Shown: positions 1 to 10,424 of the stretch, piece after piece
Numbering within the stretch: the first letter of the stretch is position 1
How the letters are laid out: every line of letters starts with the position of its first letter
Assembly (NCBI GenBank): GCA_021234155.1
Contig: JAJEKV010000638.1
Location: 62,001 to 126,000 of the forward strand
Length of the DNA stretch: 64,000 nucleotides
Source: Isoetes taiwanensis
Lineage: Eukaryota > Streptophyta > Lycopodiopsida > Isoetales > Isoetaceae
Direction: 5' to 3'
Notes under the pieces: model-generated
What the model was told of the DNA's origin: nothing
Seen by the model: only the letters and a program-made list of their open reading frames with translations
The model's database searches: none
Made by a program: the position numbers and the translations under genes

Positions 1-640
1 TCTTCTAGAATGTCTCCTTTCATGATAAATTATGGCTACCAATGTCTTACTCCGCATTACATGGCATAATCCGTTTCTAAAGTGGAGGTCTCTCAACAAC
101 TCCTTTTAGAAATGCAGGCCTTGGTGGAAGAAGTTCGGGTTACTTTATTGGCCGCGACGCTGGGGCCGCCGAAGAGTCTAGCCGGATAAGCAACCAACCC
201 AACGAATCTTCCAGGTGGGTGAGTCAGTTTGGCTTTAAGATCAAAGCAAAAACAAGCCAAGCTTTTTAAAATTGGTAATCAGAAGAAGTTGGCACCCGGA
301 TATTGGGACGCTCATGACACGAACGCGGTGGAGAACAGCATATCGCTTGGACTTGCACCCCGCTTGAAGATCCACAAGGTCTTTTCACGTGAGTCTTCAA
401 GCAACATTACCTCCTGATCCGAGGGAGGTTTTGGATACCCCTACCCTCCTAGAAAATGATCAAGAGCACTGGAAATAGTGCCCGAAGCTCTTCTTGATCG
501 AAGCTTACAAAATGCAATTTAAGGACTCAAATGTTGCAATATTTGGTCAAGTGGAAGCACTTACCGACTGAAGATGCTACTGGTGATGAAGATAGACCTT
601 GAGAAGCACTATCCGGACTTCATGCGGGAATCTCAAGGTC
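1..640 (+). pseudogene. 3' end of Ty3/gypsy chromovirus pol (integrase C-terminus plus chromodomain), broken
   Basis: This is the end of the integrase of a Ty3/gypsy retrotransposon, followed by a chromodomain, the signature of plant chromoviruses. Visible in order are MSPFMINYGY at 10-39 (the usual SPF..NYG block of integrase), KKLAPGYWD near 283-309, PRLKIHKVF at 358-384 (the GPF/Y-like end, normally followed by HVSLLK), and YLVKWKHLPTEDAT starting at 539, the chromodomain core. Integrase joins the cDNA to host DNA, and the chromodomain is thought to steer insertion to marked chromatin. The blocks lie in different frames with stops between them, so the gene is dead. The element continues off the left edge, and a polypurine tract and LTR follow in the same orientation. 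The assignment is based on motif order only. Confidence 0.8.
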
Positions 641-1356
641 GCACCATCAACGATGCTATCAACCCCGCCTCCCGTGCAGAAGCTTGAAGGCTTGATTGAC
701 CGAGAATCATGTTTTAGAGGGGTAGACGATTCTCGTGTTTTAGAGGGGTAGACGCATCGTATATGATAGTAATAACCGATGATGAGATCACCTTCGTGTT
801 CTCTAGGACGTGGTGTATTGTTGATGTTGACATGACCGCGAATTGCTAGGAAGGCATCTAGTAAATAGACTGCGTTCATTCCGGCTATACGAGGAACTGA
901 ACCATTCCTCATGCCACAATGAATTGCAAGCCGTACACATGATAGATTCCCTTCTAGATACTTTTCTTTTTTTTTGTGGGTGTCCCTTCAACCACAACTT
1001 AATCATATTATTAAACCTACGGATATATATGCTTCGGTAAAGCCAATGAACAAGTCGTCACCTGCCTTGTATAGAGGATTGCTGATGACCCAACTTGTCC
1101 CGTATTGGTTTTGTCTACATGTATGAATTTTGTTGTCAGAATGTTTTAAATCGGACTCCGGTCCTAAACTCCTTTGATCATAAGTTTGTATCGAGCGTGC
1201 TTGTACTTTGATATTTTAACTTCAATGTATTACTATCCAAATTACTATAATCTCAACGTATTAATGTTATATTCTTAACTTCATTCTCTAATTCAGTGCT
1301 TTACGTATATGTATTCAATTAGCTAACCCTAATCTTTGAGGGGATGATTATTTTTT
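641..1356 (+). other. 3' untranslated spacer of the chromovirus
   Basis: This stretch lies between the chromodomain and the polypurine tract. It has no recognisable coding content, and its short open frames on both strands overlap each other and match nothing I know. Its position fits the spacer chromoviruses carry between the end of pol and the 3' LTR, but some of it could be inserted host DNA. Confidence 0.45.
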
Positions 1357-1369
1357 AAGGAGGGGAGAA
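1357..1369 (+). other. polypurine tract of the chromovirus
   Basis: A 13-base purine run (aaggaggggagaa) sits directly before the TGTGACG that opens the LTR. This is the expected primer site for plus-strand cDNA synthesis. The reverse-oriented relative near 11890 and 12025 has a similar short purine run at the same place, which supports the call. Confidence 0.7.
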
Positions 1370-2966
1370 TGTGACGTTCCACGTATTTATTGGTCTACTA
1401 TACGGGACACGCACAAATACAAGCACGCCACTCCCCTAAAGGTACACTACCATGGGGGTATGGGAACTTAATTGCAACCCTAGGGGTTACCTTACAAAGG
1501 ATTAAATTAGCTATGCTAATTTAACACATTAATAATAATAACCTATAACCTAGGAAATTAGGATAATTACCAATTGGGAAGGCGCCACCTGCCCCAATCG
1601 ATTGGGCAGCATGGGGGTTGCCAAGTTTGGATGCCAACTTGACCCCTATCCCTGGGATTGACTCCCAAAGATCCACCAAGGAAGGCCAGGGAGTCGCGCC
1701 ATCAACCACTGCAGAACCACCATACGGTCGTGCCCCTGTGAAGCCACGTTGAATCTTCAACCGCTGTGAGATGGAGGAAGCCCCCATGGGAATGAGTCCA
1801 TTTGTAATTCAGGTAGGTGGCTATGTGAATTCTAGTTAACACTTGGTTGTGTCCGTCTTTCTCTGTTCTCTTTGTAATTCAATCATAGAAACTAACCCTT
1901 GATTGTACAAACAAGTTCTCTTTATATTCAATTGGTTTCTTACCTGGGAAAGGATGGATTGTTGGTTCTTTGTTTGATCTCGACAAAAACAGGGGGATTA
2001 CGGGGTAGAGGCCTCCGAACCTGTAAAGTAGTATGCTCCTAGATAGCCCCTGTGAAAAGTCCCATTAGATGCGGGCTGCGGCACAAGAACCCACCGGGTC
2101 CTAGATGCTATGGTCCGGCTTAGCACCGACAAAGGAACACAGTGTGGTGACATGAGGGGTGGGGTCTTGCATGAGCATACAAGGCTCCCCGGGACCTCTA
2201 CGGTGGGCTAGGCCCGAAGTAGCCTGGCCACGAGGGGCATGGGTCTGACACTCCCGGGTGGGAAGGTGTGATCCGTATGGGAGCACCTTGCACTTTGAGT
2301 AGATTTAGGGTGAGTAAGTCGGGCACGGATGCGGGGGTCGCTGATGCACGTATTCTCTAGCTCACCCATGGAACCATTGTGATTCTGGAAGGGGACGCCC
2401 CGACCTGCCTCATCGGACGGAAAGCGCCATGAACCCGGGAGTAGGCTTCGAGGGTGATGCCCCGAGTTTTGCGTCTCGGGAAAGCTATAGCAAAGCCATA
2501 GCATGAATTGACCCATCCAAAGTGTGCACAGGAGGGCGGATGGAGTGGACAACCCTAGCTAATGTTCTATGCCAGCCTACGCCATGCCACAAGACTCCTA
2601 CCGGCCTGATCTCTTGAGGCCCAGCCACGATCCCCAATAAGTCTCGAGCTGGGTAGAACCCGGGTTTGGGTGTTTTCTTAGGATTAGATGCATGATCTAT
2701 GCCGCTGGTATTTTGATGGATACGCCACCCTTCGTGGTGGTTATTTTATATATATTCATGCCGTGTGCTAACCCCGATTCATGCTTCCATGACGTAGGAG
2801 TCCCATTGAAGGCGTGGTTTAATGACCCCTCCGTGTCCTTCTCGGGCCACATTTCATAGATGGCCCGAAATAGACGAGGGGCCCCGCCATGGTGAGATGG
2901 TCGCCATGGGGGGGGAAGTCCCCGTATGTATACGTCCGAGGGTCGTATATATTCCGGGAGCGTCAC
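1370..2966 (+). mobile_element. LTR of a chromovirus, forward orientation (about 1.6 kb)
   Basis: The LTR starts TGTGACG right after the polypurine tract and probably ends CGTCACA at 2966. The same sequence, diverged to an estimated 60-65% identity by eye, occurs in reverse complement at 10425-11886, and aligns along its whole length. Shared anchors are the paired CAATCGATTGGG-type block near 1595, GGGATTACGGGGTAGAG at 1994, a GCACAAGAACCCACCG-type block at 2081, and a CCACCCTTCG-type block at 2726. The second copy is what fixes the limits. The preceding integrase makes this the 3' LTR of the left-hand element. An imperfect TGGTAT primer-site-like string follows at 2972. Confidence 0.72.
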
Positions 2967-3170
2967 AGACTTGGTATTCAATGTAGACAAAATCCAGGTG
3001 GTAATACGCCATGGAATGAACTGCTTTTAAATATATGTCTAGATTATTTATTGTAGAACGCAATGAACATAGTTTATGCGAGTTACATTTGATTACTTGA
3101 AATGTCTTTAAGGTTATGAAAATCTAGGCACTAACACATCATGGAATCTTAGCATACAATCTTGTCAAAA
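2967..3170. other. spacer between the LTR and the tandem repeat, no gene seen
   Basis: No coding or repeat structure was recognised here. The only item is TGGTATTCAATG at 2972-2983, loosely like the initiator-Met tRNA primer site that follows a 5' LTR. Confidence 0.4.
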
Positions 3171-4322
3171 CCACTATATTTAATTGTAGAAGAAAAAAGA
3201 GCTGTATTTAATTGATTAAAATATCTAAAGGTCGTATTTTAAGGCATCTAGAATACACCTCCACACCCAAGGAAAGGGAAGAGGAAAAAAAAGTTTGTCT
3301 CAGACGTATAAAAATCGATATATTAAAAAACATAAATTGAAAGTATAAAACCAGAATTTTTTAAACCATATTTAAAAATGTGAGAAGATGTAACAAAAAT
3401 TTATTATGTAAACCATATTTACAAATGTAACTATACATATCAAAGAACTACTAAAGATTAAAGATAAAAACAAATTAAAGATCAACTTTCCTTGATGGGT
3501 ATTTGTCGGTGGGATTGTCGTATACTCTTGTCGGGGGGAATCATCTTGCTGGGGTATGAGTAGTTGTTCAAAGCCTTCCAAAATCCATGTGAAATGCTTT
3601 AGTGTATAACTTCACTTAGAAAGAAACTTGATCAACTAAAGATTAAGGACCACTATATTTAATTGTAGAAGAAAAAAGAGCTATATTTAATTGATTAAAA
3701 TATCTAAAGGTCGTATTTTAAGGCATCTAGAATACACCTCCACACCTAAGGAAAGGGAAGAGGAAAAAAAAGTTTGTCTCAGACGTATAAAAATCGATAT
3801 ATTAAAAAACATAAATTGAAAGTATAAAACTGATATATTAAAAAACATAAATTGAAAGTATAATTTAATAATTTTTAAACCATATTTAAAAATGTGAGAA
3901 GACTATGTAACAAAAATTTATTATGTAAACCAGATTTACAAAATGTAATTATACATATCAAAGAACTACTAAAGATTAAAGATAAAACAAATTAAAGATC
4001 AACTTTCCTTGATGGGTATTTGTTATGGGATTGTCGATACCTTTGTCGGGGAATCATCTTGTCCGTTTGGGAATCATCTTGTCGGGTAGGGTATGAGTAA
4101 TTGTTCAAAGCCTTCCAAAATCCATGTGAAACTTTTAGTGTATAACACCACTTAGAAAGAAACTTGATCAACTAAAGATTAAGGATCGCCTTCACCGGTG
4201 GAGTTTGGTCGATGGATTGTCAATCTTCTTGTCGGGGACATGCATTGTTGTTCAAAGCCATCCAAAATCCATGTAAAGTTCTCTAGTGTATAAATTCACA
4301 TAGAAAGAAACTTGATCAAGGT
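3171..4322. repeat. tandem repeat, unit about 480-536 bp, two full copies and a tail of a third
   Basis: Copy 1 runs 3171-3649 and copy 2 runs 3650-4185. A third partial copy (4186-4322) keeps only the end of the unit. Copies 1 and 2 are nearly identical over their first 180 bases, much closer than any other repeat pair in the window. Copy 2 also carries a short internal duplication of a GATATATTAAAAAACATAA segment and of a GGGAATCATCTTGT segment. The end of the unit (AAGAAACTTGATCAA at 3620, 4156 and 4305) is, on the minus strand, the end of the B3 domain encoded next door. The array therefore arose by tandem copying of a gene tail plus its downstream DNA. Confidence 0.8.
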
Positions 4323-4600
4323 GATTTAGATTGTACCTATCCACATATCTCTTCCAACCTCTGGTGAGCACATAGGATTGACTACTTTTCCAAAATGTGT
4401 ACTTGAACTCCCATATTTTTTCTTTATCATAGAGATCTTTAAATGAAAGCATCATAAAGTTTTCTACTTTAGCAGGATCAACATAAAGTTCTGGAAAATA
4501 TGTTTGGGCATTCTCCTTGGGAATAATAAGACGATTTTGAGATTTCCAACATCACTAGCTGTCAAAATCTTAGTAAAACAAATGCTTGAATGGAGGGCCA
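4252..4600 (-). pseudogene. B3 DNA-binding domain fragment (RAV/NGATHA-like), frameshifted
   Basis: B3 domains are plant-specific DNA-binding folds of transcription factors. On the minus strand the domain reads in order: KILTASDVGN, a proline-lysine strand (IIPKENAQTYFPEL), MMLSFKDLYDKEKIWEF, WKSSQSYVLTRGWKRYV (about 4343-4392 on the plus strand), then LDQVSFY. These match the order and spacing of the RAV/NGA type (SDVGKLNRLVIPK, then W.F.YSYWNSSQSYVLTKGW, then GDVVSF). The last 67 residues form one clean frame ending at 4252. Upstream of that, one-base changes, one of them in an A-run, break the frame twice. No start codon, AP2 domain or other exon was found, so this is a fragment, or one exon of a gene whose other exons I could not identify. 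Its tail is copied in the adjacent tandem array. Confidence 0.75.
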
Positions 4601-4880
4601 TGTTTTGGTGGAGGGGTACATGAGTGGAAGGAGGCTCCTTGTTTGAGGGTTCCCTAGAGGGAATTCACAAGGGGAAGGGTATTTCTTGGAGAAGATAGTG
4701 GAAGGAGTGAGGGATTTTGAGGGATGGGAACATGGAGAAATCATTTCGGGATGATTAGGAAGAAAATCCTTTAGAGGGCCAATACTCAATGAGGTGTGAT
4801 ATATAGGGGAGGATATGTAAAGGAAAACGTGTTTGGAAGGTTCATTGTATAGCACTTGAGAAATTTGGAAAATTGGCTGG

Positions 4881-4955
4881 AGGAACATGTAAGTTCAAAG
4901 CATGCCATGGTGGAGACCGAGGAACATGTAGGTTCAAAACATGCCATGGGGAGAC
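4881..4955. repeat. 39-bp tandem duplication
   Basis: Two adjacent near-copies start AGGAACATGTAAGTTCAAAG (4881) and AGGAACATGTAGGTTCAAAA (4920), each running through CATGCCATGG. No function can be inferred. Confidence 0.7.
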
Positions 4956-6279
4956 AAAGGGTGTTGGCTACAAGCTCGAGGTGCTAATGATACTAGACTC
5001 TTGATTCTAAGAAGAGCCGAGACTCGGGGACTTTCACCTTGTGTCGCCTGACTCTTCATTATGATCAATATTATCACATGCCGTGACTAAGTCACTAGCA
5101 TTTTGAGATACATTACCTGCGCTTTCCTTTGAGAACCCGTGCTCATTGTTTGCCTCGTTCCACAACCTTGCTCGGATCATTGTTGCAATAATGCTTGGAG
5201 TCATTGTGCACTTCATTGTGAGGGCGTTGAACACAAAGCTTTACGCTAAGCTTCATTCCCGAACTTGCACTGAAAGTTTTGCCTAGAACTTGCAGGGAAT
5301 GTTTAAGCTAACTACATTCCTAGAACTTGCACAGGGCTTCTCAGCGGTCCCCTCTCTAGACCTTGGGTGAATAAGGGTTGAGGCCCTCGATTAATAATCC
5401 AAATGCTCGAATACCATGCGACTTTTGTGGGTCGGGAGGAGCCATGGCTAGGGACTTGCGTTTTCTTCCTTTGTGCTCCCACCACTACAGACTTGCCTTT
5501 TCCTTCGATCTGTTCGGACATGAGAATCCACAGGCAAGTTCGCCCCTAACATGCACCTCTATGCTGCATGAATATGGTCCTTATATGGCACTGCCTTATA
5601 TAAACACCCATTACGTCCCTGTATGGCCCATCTTAAATATCATGGGATAATTTTGCTTCTCGAGTCCCAGATTGGACATCCTTTGTCCATTTTCCGTTTC
5701 CTCCCCGATGGCTTCAATTTGGCCCAACCCAATTTGGCACCGCTGATTCTCATTAGGGTTGCATTGGGGAGTTCTTTACTGATTTCGTTCTGTTGACCAA
5801 CAGGACTGGGATAAGTAAACCAACTACATGTTTCTGGCAGTTTCGATCTCCATCTTTCTGGCATAGATCATGATTACAAAGAAGTAACAAGGCGAAGCAT
5901 TTTTGAACTCTTTCTGGAACATTGATAGGTGCAGATAAGTATCTTTATCCTTGAGATGTTTCTTCTGAGTTTTTCTTTTGACATGATGATGAAAGTTGTC
6001 ATTTTTATGGCTTCGCATCTCATTTGTGAACTTTGTTACATGTGTTTTCCGTCATATCTGGCTGCCAAATTACTGCACCTAATGGAGTCAATAGGATTAG
6101 ACATATTTGGGGTTTAGAGGGTGCACAAGGGCACTAAATTCTTGTTTGTTGTAATGTAGTTATTATTCAATTCGAGGAGTTGATGTCTACGAATGATCTT
6201 GAGCTGCAAGCTGTGAATAAAGCGAATTTGAGTTTTAAAACTCCCCTTTGAGGCAAACCAGATCAATAAGTTTATAAAA
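4956..6279. other. no recognised gene
   Basis: Several short open frames lie on both strands, the longest a 90-codon plus-strand frame at 5378-5650. None shows a known motif or splice structure that I could defend. A small repeated string, CCTAGAACTTGCA, occurs at about 5283 and 5319. Confidence 0.4.
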
Positions 6280-7440
6280 CCAAGCGTCTATACATGGGAA
6301 ACCCTGGGCAAGCGTAACTGGCACATCAATTGAATGAGAGACTGCAGCTTATACCATCTTAAGAGCTCCATTACAGGGAAGAACCGTCCATGGCTATATT
6401 TTGAGAAGTAGTAATAAACTAGATGTCTTGCTAGGAAGCATTTTAATTGACATGTATGCCAAGTGTGAATGTCTACTGGAAGAACGAAGGATCTTTGATA
6501 GATTACAAGACAAAATGTTGTATCATAGAGTACAATAATTGGGGCTATGCCCAGTAGCTAATCCCCTCTTGCTATAGAATATTATAAGAACATGCAACAG
6601 ATGTGGTAGCCTGGGGTGCGGATTTGTAGCCTGGGGTGCACTTATGACTGATGGACATATCCAGCATGGAGATTCTCATCTTGCCCTCAATGTTTTGAAC
6701 CGATGCAAGAGCAAGGTGTAGAACCAAATGAGTAGTTTTTCTAGCATGCTGAAAGCATGTGCTATGGCCCATAGGGCAATAGACAAGACCCTCATTCATC
6801 AATCTGTTGTTGGTGTGGATATTATATTGATGCTGTTATAGATGGCGCCCTAGTTGATATGTATGCAGGCATTTGAAGTATTTGATAAGTTGCTCAATCA
6901 AAATTTAGTTACATATGGAATATATTGCAGGATTTGTGCAGCATGGTGAAGGCATTGGGACTCTTTAATTGTATAAGCAAATGCTGCTGGAGTGCATTAG
7001 ACCAGATGTCACCTTTTTTAGTGTTTACAAGCATATACAGGCATAGGAGCAATAGAGAATGCAGACTTATTCTGAAACAGGTTATTCAATGCAAACTTGA
7101 GTTAGATGCTGTTCTAGGGAATACTGTTGTCGATATGTATGCAACAGCCTAGGGGAAGCTCACAATGCTTTTTGCGCTTTGCCGATCCGACATGGCAATA
7201 GTTGTCTTGCTCTTGAATGATTCGATATGATGCAGCAGCAAAGTGCATGATGCCTAATGAATTGTCTTTTACAAGTCTGTAACTTATGTAGCCATGCAGA
7301 AGTAGATGAAGGTTACTGGTACTTCATGAGCATGAAATTCATGCAAGGGGATTGGATCAACTTCCCATTGTACGCGTATAGTCGATCTCCTAGCCATACA
7401 GGATGCTTAAACCAAGTAAATGTTTTGGTTTGGTCAACTA
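6280..7440 (+). pseudogene. PLS-type pentatricopeptide repeat (PPR) protein, broken
   Basis: PLS-class PPR proteins bind organelle RNA through tandem 31-36 residue helical repeats, often to guide C-to-U editing. Successive repeats can be followed through frameshifts. TVHGYILRSSNKLDVLLGS then ILIDMYAKCECLLEERRIFD lies at about 6380-6505. A block like DVVAWGALMTDGHIQHGD with LALNVFEPMQEQGVEPNE then LKACA follows at about 6604-6765, then IRPDVTFF..VLQAYTGIGAIEN at about 6998-7066, then LELDAVLGNTVVDMYAT at 7097-7147. An E-domain-like CSHAEVDEGYWYFMSM lies at 7290-7340. Stops and frame changes fall between the blocks. No N-terminus, organelle-targeting peptide or DYW end was found. The repeat wording resembles fern and lycophyte PPR families as I recall them. 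Confidence 0.8.
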
Positions 7441-8972
7441 AATCCGGCTTATACTAGGGGATGGATGCGCTTGTTCAGTGGCTGGAACGCTACATGGCAT
7501 GACATACGGAAACAATGTCTTCAGTGCCTTATCCATTTAGAGTCAAGCTTCTCTGTTTGTTATGTTATCATGTGAAACATTTATGTTGATGCATGCCAGA
7601 CTGTCTTCTAAGAAAATATGTTTGTTAATGCTCTCGAACAGAACGATCTTTATCGAGACCAGCCCTGAAACTTAATGTCAATAGAAAGACAAATAGAAAC
7701 AAAAATAGTTTATGCAGCCGGGAATCTGTTATCAACCGAGTTGCCGCCTATGGCAATGCAAAACTTGTACTGTTTCGTGACTCCATCACACAAACAACAC
7801 AGGAAGATTAGCACACTCTTGCTTGCCTATGTTGTTGAAGGTATTATCTTTTGCGTCTAATTTCAGTTCGATTAATCTTTAATCTCTAGATATAACCATA
7901 CCATTTGCAACTTAATTGAAAATTAGTGCCTTCTAGAACTTGGATTATTCATTTGTAGGGTATGCCAGGGCTGCATATGTGTTGCTCTCCTTTGGTTTGA
8001 TTTTTTGCATTTTTGTTGTGGCAGTCTTAGGATGCTGTTGTGATCGTAGGGTATACCATGAGCAAATGAGGAAGACACACATTGATAAGATGCATATAGA
8101 AATGTTTAATTGCCATGGCAGCGATCTTCATGCTATTGGTCTTCATGCTATTGAACATTAGGTCTTCATGCTATTGAACATCACTCCCTATCTTGTTATC
8201 TATTTAGTGTGATATTTTTGTGAATCTTTTATATTCAAACTTCTTGCGTAGTGTGATGATAAATCCTTGTGAACTGCGTTTTAGAGGCATATCAAGTTTA
8301 GAGTAAGGCTCAAATATACCTCTTTTTGTTATAGGTTTTACGGCCCTTTAAAACAATGGGACAAAGCCACGTTGCTTGCACTAAAAGATTATGCTAATAT
8401 AAATGAGGATTTCCAGCTTTAGAAGAATAGATGTGGAATGGGTTTAGTTATTGTCTATTTTAACTAGGTAGTGATTCAAGGTGCACATGGAATGAGTAAT
8501 GATTGGTATAAACAAATTCGCGATGTTGAAACACGCATTGTCTATATATGCTCTCTTTGTAACAAGATCAAAGACATCGTGCTCTTTTGCACCTGAGCTT
8601 GGAACATCATGTTGCAATAAAATCAAAGTAGAAATGAGATATTCCTTGATTCACACATTGTTTAGATGTACCGTTGTTCATGTCGCACAATTGGCGATGT
8701 TAGCGACAATTTGTGATGACGACGGCGGCGATGATGATGGAATTTTTAGCGTCCATGGGAAATAGTAGCTTAGGGGACACTTGAATGCGAGGGATCTTCA
8801 AACATTTTGACGGACAATACTAAATGCAATTATTAAGCCATTCATGGTAGTAAATGTAATGGAAAGAACATTCTACATTTACGAACATACAAGTGTTATG
8901 CAGTTGGTTTCAAGATGGTCTTATCATCGTATGAATAAGAAAATTGAAGACATCCAACGAGCCCGGTGAAAG
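7441..8972. other. no recognised gene; small tandem repeat at 8125-8182
   Basis: The plus-strand open frame at 7940-8161 has a hydrophobic stretch with three cysteines (VAVLGCCCD), but nothing marks it as a gene. The string CTTCATGCTATTG occurs three times between 8125 and 8182, in the last part of that frame and just past its stop. Confidence 0.35.
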
Positions 8973-9254
8973 CTATACTCTTTGGGAAATACTTAGGTGA
9001 TCAATCTCAAGAACATTATAGCCCAAATGTTTTGCTAGGGCTTTGAAACCACCATGATTTCTAATAGAATGGATCATTTCTTTGCAATTCTCCATTCTAA
9101 GATCACAGATGTTTGGTGCATATTCACACGAGGGGTGACTCGAGGCATCGAGAATCGAATAAGCATATTTGCAAGTTATTCCTCGGTCAAGATCGTGAAT
9201 AGCAATCTTCTTTGTGGGGTATGCTTGTACAAGTTTAAGTATCTTGTATAACAA
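8973..9254 (-). CDS. unidentified 93-residue open frame with a GGFKALAKHLGY motif
   Basis: I do not recognise the gene with confidence. The C-terminal half contains ICDLRMENCKEMIHSIRNHGG followed by FKALAKHLGY. This resembles a DL...AI..HGGF..VA..LG motif that I recall from several plant, often plastid-targeted, proteins of poorly known function. HPSCEYAPNICD precedes it. The frame opens with ATG at 9254 and runs uninterrupted to a stop, which is unusual in this decayed neighbourhood. There is no clear transit peptide, and the start could be an internal Met of a longer exon. It may be one exon of a larger gene, and chance cannot be excluded. Confidence 0.35.
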   Translation of the reverse strand: MLYKILKLVQAYPTKKIAIHDLDRGITCKYAYSILDASSHPSCEYAPNICDLRMENCKEMIHSIRNHGGFKALAKHLGYNVLEIDHLSISQRV

Positions 9255-10424
9255 AGTTTATAAAATATTATAAGGTATGAGGCAATGTACTAAATGGTGT
9301 TGATTTTGTACATGTATTACCGATTTTAGGGGCTTTTTGCCCCTCGTCACCCTCATATTGAATATACACCCAAACCAAAGGGGTTTCGGGGGATCTTAAT
9401 TTAAAAGCGTTAGATATAATGGTTTGTATTAGTTATTGTTAATGGTAGTTATGTGTTGGTTATATATTAAAAAAATACTATCTATCTATCTATCTATCTA
9501 AAAGAAATTGGGCCCCTTGAGCCCTAATATTGGAAACATAGGTAAACTTTAAATATTAATCACTAAGAAGCTTGGGTATTCTAGTTGATCTGAAAAGGTC
9601 TTATATTCTAATTTGGCAAAACATAGTTGAATGAAAACTTTGATTTAGTTATTCTAATCTATAAGTTGGCTAAGGAATAGCATAAAAACACATGATGATA
9701 AGTTTAAATGTTTCGGTGGTAGCTCAAGCATAATGCATGTGATGTGACCACATTTATAAAATATGTACAGAATTCCAATGCAACATATAATCACGGGAAC
9801 CATAATTAGATTCTAATGCAACACAAGATGCCCAAGCCATAATTAGATTCTTCAATCTGCCAAATTTTAACTATGTCATAGCTATGTCATCCCACTGCCA
9901 TATAAAACTTATGAAACTTGAAGTACATGTCATAAACTACATCTCGGTTAGAAAATATGCAAGGGTGATAGTTAATTACTGACTTATTATTGAAGTTGAT
10001 CATCATTGGGGGGGCAAGCTCTCCTCGAAGAACAACATCTCAATGTTCGAATCTATCATTGACTTGAATTGGATCTAGTGCCTGCAAGAAAAAATGCTTT
10101 CCAAACTGCATAGTGCGGGGTTCTCAAGTAATTACTATTCACATCTTTGCAAGATTACTTGGCTTCAAACTTGGGCAAGCACAAACTAGAAACATCAAAT
10201 CGTCTCTTGTTTTAAGACTTTGCATCAAAAGGAAGTTGAAAGGAAAAACCGAAACTTAGGAGTAGGGACACCAATAAGTAAAGAGCATGAATGAGGGAAA
10301 TGCCACGGATGTTGCAAGCGATTGCCCTTTACCGGCACCAACATGTCATGTTTCTGTGGCGAAAAGTCCAGCGTGATCTTGCTATTTCCATAAAACTAAT
10401 GAATTGACTACGCACTACGCATTT
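9255..10424. other. no gene seen; short repeats
   Basis: This is AT-rich DNA. A (TCTA)n microsatellite lies at about 9478-9502. The phrase CATAATTAGATTCT occurs twice within 50 bases, near 9801 and 9838. No coding signal was recognised. Confidence 0.45.
9478..9502. repeat. (TCTA)n microsatellite
   Basis: Six consecutive tetranucleotide units are visible. It is a simple repeat with no further meaning inferred. Confidence 0.9.
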
